Source: Rhodocyclaceae bacterium (GTDB lineage Bacteria; Pseudomonadota; Gammaproteobacteria; Burkholderiales; Rhodocyclaceae). Taken from it: a stretch of DNA of 64,000 nucleotides. The notes beneath the pieces are model-generated. The model had not been told where the DNA came from and did no database searches. It saw only the letters and a list, made by a program, of their open reading frames with translations. Below are positions 58,393 to 64,000 of the stretch, in pieces; position 1 is the first letter of the stretch, and every line of letters starts with the position of its first letter. Where the stretch lies: positions 1 through 64,000 of the forward strand of contig RXJP01000075.1 of the NCBI GenBank assembly GCA_003963315.1. Direction: 5' to 3'. Made by a program: the position numbers and the translations under genes.

Positions 58393-60120
58393 TCAGCGCG
58401 AGTGCAGCTCGGCGGCCTTGGTCAGGAACTCGTCGGCGAACACCTGGGTATCCGCCGTCGCGTTCTTGATCTGCGCCGCCAGCCAGTTGTAACCGAACAG
58501 GGCGGGAATGGCCACGCCCAGGCCGGCCACAGTGGCCACCAGGGCGGCGGCGATACCCGGCGCGATGGAGTTCACGTTCACATCCCCCGCTGCGGCAATG
58601 GCGGCAAAGGTGATCATCACCCCCACCACGGTGCCCAGCAGGCCGAGGAAGGGGCCGCCAGAAATGGCGATGGTGAGCAACACAATCTGGCTGTTGATGC
58701 GCTGGCCCTCGCGGACCATGGCCGCGTCCATGGCGGCGCGGACGGAATCGAGAGCAGCGGCGGAAAGGGACTTTTCCCGTCCCGCCTTCGCCTGGTTCTC
58801 GAAGCGGTGCTTGATTTCATGAAGGCCGATGGCATACAGGCGGTAGATTGGCGAATGGCGCACCTCCTCGGCAGCCGCCAAGGCATGCACTTCCGACGTA
58901 CCCGGGGTGAGCAGGGCTTCTGGAGCTTCCTTGAACCGTTCCAGGAAAGCCGCATTGCCCTTGCGTACCCGGGAAAGGAAACGGGCCTTGCCAACCATCA
59001 CGGCAAAACTGATGACGCCCATCACAATGAGGATGCCGATCACCACCCAGCCGTCGATGGTGACCGCCCCCAGCAGGATGCTGAAATAAGACACGGACTC
59101 GCCGCCGCCTTCGTCGCCCTCGCCGAAGGACAGCAAGGCGCCGTCGGGCTGTTGGCTGCCATACAGGGCTTTGATGTAGTCGGCGGAACGGGCGGTGGAA
59201 GCCACCGTCACCTCGTCCAGGTCGCCCCGGTAGCCGCTGCCGATGGCTACGTCGCCGCCCATGTCGGCCACCGGCGCATCCACCGTGCCGGCCTCGGCGC
59301 CGTTGACGAACAGGGTCGCCTTGCCGCCGCCGATGCTCACCGCCACGTGCTGCCAGGCGCCAACCTGGAGCGGCGCCTGAGCCCGCATTTCCTTACCATT
59401 GACCGATAGGCTCAGCGTGCCGCCGGCGAGCCCCACCGACAGGCGCCTCGCCCCGTCGACCTGGCTGAACAAGGTACCGCCATTCACGTCCGCCGGCTTG
59501 ATCCAGGCGGTCATGGTGAAACCATTGGCAGCGATGACCCGCAGCGAGGGCGATGCGGCGAAAGCGATCTCGCTTTTGCCATCGAAGCTAGCCGCGCCGC
59601 CCAACGGACCTACCGCGCCCAATGTCACCTGCTTCGCCTTGGCCACATTGTTTCCACCACTCACATCCTTGGGCCCATCCGCTTCACTAAAGTGCAGCAC
59701 CAAGGCCTGGGCGGGATCGTAACTTCCCTTGCCATCCACCGCTTCTGCCTTGGCGTTTCCCCAATAGAGCCAGAACGCATCGTTCTTGGCGTTCGCGCTC
59801 AGCTTGGGCAATTGCACCCAGAGCACCGCCAGCTCATTGGTCGCGTCGTAGCTCTCGACATGAAATTTCAGCGGCGTCTTGCCGTCGGCCGCCGCCACCC
59901 GCAGGTCGGACCCGTCGGGCTTGGCCTCGGCGAAGGTGAAGTTGCCGGTATGCAAGCGCACCGCCACCGGCACGGCGATGACGCCGTTCTTCAACTCAAC
60001 GCCGCTGGCCGTGGTATCCAAGTTGATTTTGGTCTTGTGCGACCAGTCGCCGGGAAAGCTTTCCGCCATGGCGGGCAGGGCCAGCAGCGCAGCAAATAGA
60101 TATGCGAATAGTCTCATCAT
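58393..60120 (-). CDS. ExbB/TolQ/MotA proton-channel protein with N-terminal DUF2341/LamG-like extracytoplasmic domain
   Basis: N-term signal + WSHKTKINLDTTASGVELKNGVIAVPVAVRLHTGNFTF, LVLHFSEADGPKDVSGGNNVAKAKQVTLGAVGPLGGAASFDGKSEIAFAAS (LamG-like); C-term LLTIAISGGPFLGLLGTVVGVMITFAAIAAAGDVNVNSIAPGIAAALVATVAGLGVAIPALFGYNWLAAQI. Confidence 0.93.
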   Translation of the reverse strand: MMRLFAYLFAALLALPAMAESFPGDWSHKTKINLDTTASGVELKNGVIAVPVAVRLHTGNFTFAEAKPDGSDLRVAAADGKTPLKFHVESYDATNELAVLWVQLPKLSANAKNDAFWLYWGNAKAEAVDGKGSYDPAQALVLHFSEADGPKDVSGGNNVAKAKQVTLGAVGPLGGAASFDGKSEIAFAASPSLRVIAANGFTMTAWIKPADVNGGTLFSQVDGARRLSVGLAGGTLSLSVNGKEMRAQAPLQVGAWQHVAVSIGGGKATLFVNGAEAGTVDAPVADMGGDVAIGSGYRGDLDEVTVASTARSADYIKALYGSQQPDGALLSFGEGDEGGGESVSYFSILLGAVTIDGWVVIGILIVMGVISFAVMVGKARFLSRVRKGNAAFLERFKEAPEALLTPGTSEVHALAAAEEVRHSPIYRLYAIGLHEIKHRFENQAKAGREKSLSAAALDSVRAAMDAAMVREGQRINSQIVLLTIAISGGPFLGLLGTVVGVMITFAAIAAAGDVNVNSIAPGIAAALVATVAGLGVAIPALFGYNWLAAQIKNATADTQVFADEFLTKAAELHSR

Positions 60121-60297
60121 GATTCTGAAGTTCAGTCGAAAAGGGATTTGTCCAGCTCCGGCAAGATTGCCCGGCATATCAGCGGGAGGGGGCACGCATC
60201 AACCATCAGCGCATTCCCCCTGCCGGAAGAAGAAACAAGCCCGCCAATTTAGTTTTTTTATGTTTCATCAAAGTGACCGGGGCATGAATTCCAGGTC

Positions 60298-63200
60298 TCA
60301 TTCATCAGGATGATTTTTTTTCTTCGCCTTGCCTGTCGAAGGTACTTGTGGCAGCACCTTTCCAGGAATGACAGGGACAGAAGACGTGCTCGGCGATGGG
60401 GCAGCCGGATCAGAGAGTGTCTGCGGAACGGGATCGCCGGATGCCAATACCTCGACGGTCAGGATGCCCTGCTTGGCTGTCTGGGTGACATCCGCAGCCG
60501 GTGGCGGCGCCTTGTTGGCGTCTGTGGCGGCGCTGGGTGTGCTCGTAGTCGCAGGCGCGGCAGGCGCAGGCGGAGGCGCCCCCACGACACTTCCCGCGTT
60601 GACGTTGTCCGAATTCTTCACAGTGCTACCACCCACCGTAATACTGCGCGCCGTGGCGCCCGCATCGCCGAAGTCAACCGACCCATGGGGCGTGTAAAGC
60701 CCGATTGCTCCGTTCGTGGCATTGGCCCCGGAACCAGCGACGGAATTGGACGTATCCAGTACGATCTGTCCGTTGCGAATCACTAATACCGGGGGAGGAG
60801 TAGCGGACACCGTTTTCGCCCCCTTGCCCAGGTCAATATTTCCCTGGTCGGCCCACGCCATGATGTCGCCGGAATCACCGATGGCCATCACCCGCGACTG
60901 GTTTACCAGGAAGTCCTTGCCTACGTAGGCATCGATATCGCCGCCGCGGATGGTGAACAACCCCTGATCCGAACCCTTTTTACTCAGGTTGGCACTGGGG
61001 CTGGCGATACCTACCGTGACGCTGCCGCCCGGCGCCAGCAAGTGAATGTCGCCTCCCTGCTCCGTCTTGATCTGGCTGTAAAACAGGTCGATGTTGCCCT
61101 TCTGGTAGCTGCCGCTCGGGAATAATGCAGCCGCCATGGCGCTCCCCTCAAGATAGAAGGGCAGCGCCTTTTGGTAGCGCGCCGACTGGCTCGCACCGGA
61201 CGCTAGCGATGCCCCCTCCGATGCGCCACGGGCGCCATAGTCATCCAACAGGGTGTAGAACGCCTTACGCAAGAAGGGGAGTTTCAACGTGTCGGGCATG
61301 GTCTGCAGTGCAGCCTTGTATTGGTCCACAGTCGGTGTAACGCTGCTGACACTGCCAGCGTATTGTGGATGGGACGTCACAAATGCTGCCAAATCAGCCA
61401 CGAACTGGTCGTGATATTCCGGGGCCAATTTGTAATGTCCGCCGTCAGCGACATAGTTGAGGAAAGCCGAATAGTCAGCCGCCGTACTCCCGGCCAACAC
61501 GGAAACGCTGGCACCACCTTCCGGCAAGTTCGGATTGTTCAGATTGCCTGCGGTGACGATCCCCGTGCCGGAACCCAGGTCCACGTTCTTGCCGGCTGTC
61601 AGGTTGAGCTGACCGGGACCATCCACCTGGAAGGCGGTGCGGGAAGCCACGTCGGTCCGGAACACGATGCTGCCACCCGCGTTGATGCTGGTCACATCTC
61701 CGGCGTTCAGATGCTGGCTGACGATGCTGACACCGTCACGAATATCGCCGGAAGCCGATACCTGCACCGGTTCATTGAATTGCGCGACGATATCGGCAAT
61801 ACCCGGGCCGGCAATGTCTCCGTTCAATGCAATCATGCGGCTAGGCTGCGTATCCGTCGCGTGCCATGGGGTAATGCTGTGGGCCAGACTGGGGATAATG
61901 AGAGAGAAGGGATTGACGCCATAGGCCAGCGGATTGGACATGCTCGGTAGCTTGTCCGCAGGCGTGTCGTACTGGGTGATATTGCCCAACTGCAATCCCT
62001 TCGCCGCCAAAAGGTCGAGCTGTCCTTCATGGCCAGGCAACTGGGTCAAACTGACGCTGATATCGCCGGTGTCTTCGTTCAGGGTAGCCACCTTCACCCT
62101 GCTCGGCGCCATGCCGCTGCCGGCAAGCGATACAGGGCCATTCACAGCCGCCATATCCACTTGGGTCTGTTCGGTATAGGTGCCGATGCTCGCTTTGTAA
62201 GCGTTGCCGGCCAGTGTGCCGGTCAGGGCAACACCACTGCTGTCTTTATAAGCGGGCGTCGTCGATAACGGATTGAAGATATTGGCCAGACCGATGCCCT
62301 GCTGGGCGACGATGCGGGCCACGGTGTCCCCAAGGGCGATCTGCGGGTTGTAAAGGGGAATGTCACTGGCACGGGTGCCAGCCGGTGCGGCGGACGACAG
62401 TTTCTTGTCAGCATTCAGGTCCAGCAGACCGTTTTCCGCGTAGTAAGTGCCACCCAGGATGGAGCCGCCTGCACGGACCGAAAGATTGCCGCCGCCATTG
62501 ATCTGAGCGAGATCTGCCCGCGCTTGGCCGTTCACCCCGGGTACCCGTCCGTTGGTAGGTATGGCAGCCGTCACATTGCTGATATCCGCCCCGGCCGTCA
62601 GCATCAAATCACCACCGCCGAAGGTGGCAAACCCGTTACGGAAGGAAGCGATGCGGGGATACCACTGGGTATTGTTGTATGCACTGCTGAATCGCACCAG
62701 CCAGTCGCCGATGGTTCCCTGGGTTGTTTCGGAAATATTGCCACCCGCAGAGACTCTTACGTCACCGCCATGGGTAGGATAAAAGTTCCGTGTTCCATTA
62801 ATAACTTGGTCGCCGGTAAAGGGTACCGTTGCTCCGGTAAATGGATCAGGGGTAACGCTGCTGTTGGATTGTGCGAAGTTGCTGGGAGTAAGGGCATCGG
62901 CAGTTCCTGCGCTGTAGACGGCAGTGCCATCCGCCAGACCGATGTTCCCTTGGGCCGTCATGGTGATGGAGCCGGCACCGGTGCGCACAAGCGGCGCATT
63001 GATCTGGATATTGCCGGTAGTGCCCGTCGTAGGCAGCACGGCGTCGGCGTTGGCAGCACTCAGGTCGGCACCCGCTGTGAAACGGTAATTCCAGGAGTCA
63101 CCGCTGAACACAGGCCGGCCGTCCCGATCAGTACCCAAATACTTGGCCCCCGTAGCCGAGGAAGCGGTAAATCCGTCAGTAATCACCGCATTGATGTTGA

Positions 63201-64000
63201 GATTTCCCCCTGCCCGCAAGGTCAGAGAACCCGGCAGCGCTGCGCTGCCATAATGCCAGGGCGTCACGGAACCGTTGCTGCTATTGAAATCGATGGCGGT
63301 ACCCACGGTCATATTGCCCGTAGTGCGCAGATCAATACCGGGGCGAACGGACACGGACAAGCCATCGCTGCGACCAGTCGTCAAGCCCGCGGCAATCGTT
63401 GGCGCATAGTTCATGAAGGCCAAGTTGTCCGCTTGCCAAAGAGCCAGGCGACTGACGTCCACCACGGCATCTCCGCTCACGTTATAAGTCTTAAAGGCGT
63501 CCACCACCACCGGTGATGAGGACGATGTGCCCTTGATGGTGCCCGCGATGGGGGCGATAGCGACCCGTGTGCCATAGTCCGGCGTAGATGTAGCAGTTCC
63601 AGACACAGAGGTAATCTGGAAACCCGTTCCGTCGTATACGGCGGTCACCACTTCGCCGACCTGAATGTCTCCGGATGCCACGGCCTGTCCGCCATTCTTT
63701 AACAAGGCCACGGTTCCCAATCCGTTCATATTCAAGGTGGTGGTGCCTGCGTTGGTGCTGTCGGCAGTGAAGCTCACCACCGTGCCCGGCACATAGGCCA
63801 TGGCCGAACTCGCCACCGAATACCCGGTGCTCTGGGTGGCGATGGTATTGGTAGACGTTGCAGTAGACGCCGCATACCAAGTGGGAGATGCAGCGGTTCC
63901 GCTGGCAACCAGAACAAACTGTGTGCCGTTATAGATCGCGAAGTAATTACCCGTGGCCAAGTCATTGGCTGCGGTAAATCCGGATCCATTATTTTTAACC
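60298..64000 (-). CDS. Filamentous-haemagglutinin-like giant surface protein (C-terminal part; continues past right edge)
   Basis: Open frame continues to 64000 (M at 63960 in the track is an internal TTG). Repetitive beta-helix-like SVRPGIDLRTTGNMTVGTAIDFNSSNGS, LTLRAGGNLNINAVITDGF, GQLNLTAGKNVDLGSGTGIV; C-term GDIMAWADQGNIDLGKGAKTVSATPPP ... GAIGLYTPHGSVDFGDAGATA as in FHA-family (DUF3739-like) proteins. Confidence 0.85.
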   Translation of the reverse strand, partial: VKNNGSGFTAANDLATGNYFAIYNGTQFVLVASGTAASPTWYAASTATSTNTIATQSTGYSVASSAMAYVPGTVVSFTADSTNAGTTTLNMNGLGTVALLKNGGQAVASGDIQVGEVVTAVYDGTGFQITSVSGTATSTPDYGTRVAIAPIAGTIKGTSSSSPVVVDAFKTYNVSGDAVVDVSRLALWQADNLAFMNYAPTIAAGLTTGRSDGLSVSVRPGIDLRTTGNMTVGTAIDFNSSNGSVTPWHYGSAALPGSLTLRAGGNLNINAVITDGFTASSATGAKYLGTDRDGRPVFSGDSWNYRFTAGADLSAANADAVLPTTGTTGNIQINAPLVRTGAGSITMTAQGNIGLADGTAVYSAGTADALTPSNFAQSNSSVTPDPFTGATVPFTGDQVINGTRNFYPTHGGDVRVSAGGNISETTQGTIGDWLVRFSSAYNNTQWYPRIASFRNGFATFGGGDLMLTAGADISNVTAAIPTNGRVPGVNGQARADLAQINGGGNLSVRAGGSILGGTYYAENGLLDLNADKKLSSAAPAGTRASDIPLYNPQIALGDTVARIVAQQGIGLANIFNPLSTTPAYKDSSGVALTGTLAGNAYKASIGTYTEQTQVDMAAVNGPVSLAGSGMAPSRVKVATLNEDTGDISVSLTQLPGHEGQLDLLAAKGLQLGNITQYDTPADKLPSMSNPLAYGVNPFSLIIPSLAHSITPWHATDTQPSRMIALNGDIAGPGIADIVAQFNEPVQVSASGDIRDGVSIVSQHLNAGDVTSINAGGSIVFRTDVASRTAFQVDGPGQLNLTAGKNVDLGSGTGIVTAGNLNNPNLPEGGASVSVLAGSTAADYSAFLNYVADGGHYKLAPEYHDQFVADLAAFVTSHPQYAGSVSSVTPTVDQYKAALQTMPDTLKLPFLRKAFYTLLDDYGARGASEGASLASGASQSARYQKALPFYLEGSAMAAALFPSGSYQKGNIDLFYSQIKTEQGGDIHLLAPGGSVTVGIASPSANLSKKGSDQGLFTIRGGDIDAYVGKDFLVNQSRVMAIGDSGDIMAWADQGNIDLGKGAKTVSATPPPVLVIRNGQIVLDTSNSVAGSGANATNGAIGLYTPHGSVDFGDAGATARSITVGGSTVKNSDNVNAGSVVGAPPPAPAAPATTSTPSAATDANKAPPPAADVTQTAKQGILTVEVLASGDPVPQTLSDPAAPSPSTSSVPVIPGKVLPQVPSTGKAKKKNHPDE

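Noticed and set aside
57721-59409. 562-aa plus-strand ORF opposite the ExbB/ExbD genes
   Set aside because: Shadow ORF of high-GC coding on the minus strand; low-complexity His/Gly-rich translation with no domain, whereas the minus strand encodes clear ExbB and ExbD.
1-64000. tRNA, rRNA, CRISPR arrays, transposases, prophage genes
   Set aside because: None seen. The tail-fibre-like repeats at the right edge lie in a continuous FHA-like frame, not in a phage gene context.

Overview
High-GC proteobacterial window, most likely betaproteobacterial (taxon is inference only). It is dominated by a large exopolysaccharide (EPS) / exosortase / PEP-CTERM locus. From left to right it holds: (1) a mostly minus-strand sugar-nucleotide and glycosyltransferase block (galU partial, manC-like, rfbCADB, UDP-xylose synthase, EpsI, about seven glycosyltransferases, a Wzx-like flippase, a secreted ankyrin protein); (2) a plus-strand block with a Wzy-like polymerase, a glycosyltransferase, two acyltransferase-3 genes (the second split by a -1 frameshift) and a large secreted glycoside-hydrolase-like protein; (3) an XrtB-type exosortase with epsG/F/E/D, later epsL and epsB, and a cluster of PEP-CTERM proteins plus an S8 protease with an IPTL-CTERM-like tail, an S1 protease with a PEP-type tail, and an HExxH protein; (4) a c-di-GMP/periplasmic proteolysis module (LapG-like, degenerate LapD-like, PilZ, CBS-GGDEF-EAL, second PilZ); (5) a co-directional array: filamentous-haemagglutinin-like giant protein (truncated by the right edge), LamG-ExbB fusion, two ExbDs, TonB, putative porin, coiled-coil protein, DsbA-like protein. 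The strongest leads for something under-described are the FHA / LamG-ExbB / ExbD2 / TonB / porin array (with phage-tail-fibre-like repeats in the FHA-like protein), the WecG-STAS fusion, the MshEN-like N-terminus on EpsG, and the frameshifted acyltransferase with an in-phase slippery heptamer. No tRNA, rRNA, CRISPR or transposase was seen. All family names come from reading motifs in the translations; no database search was run.
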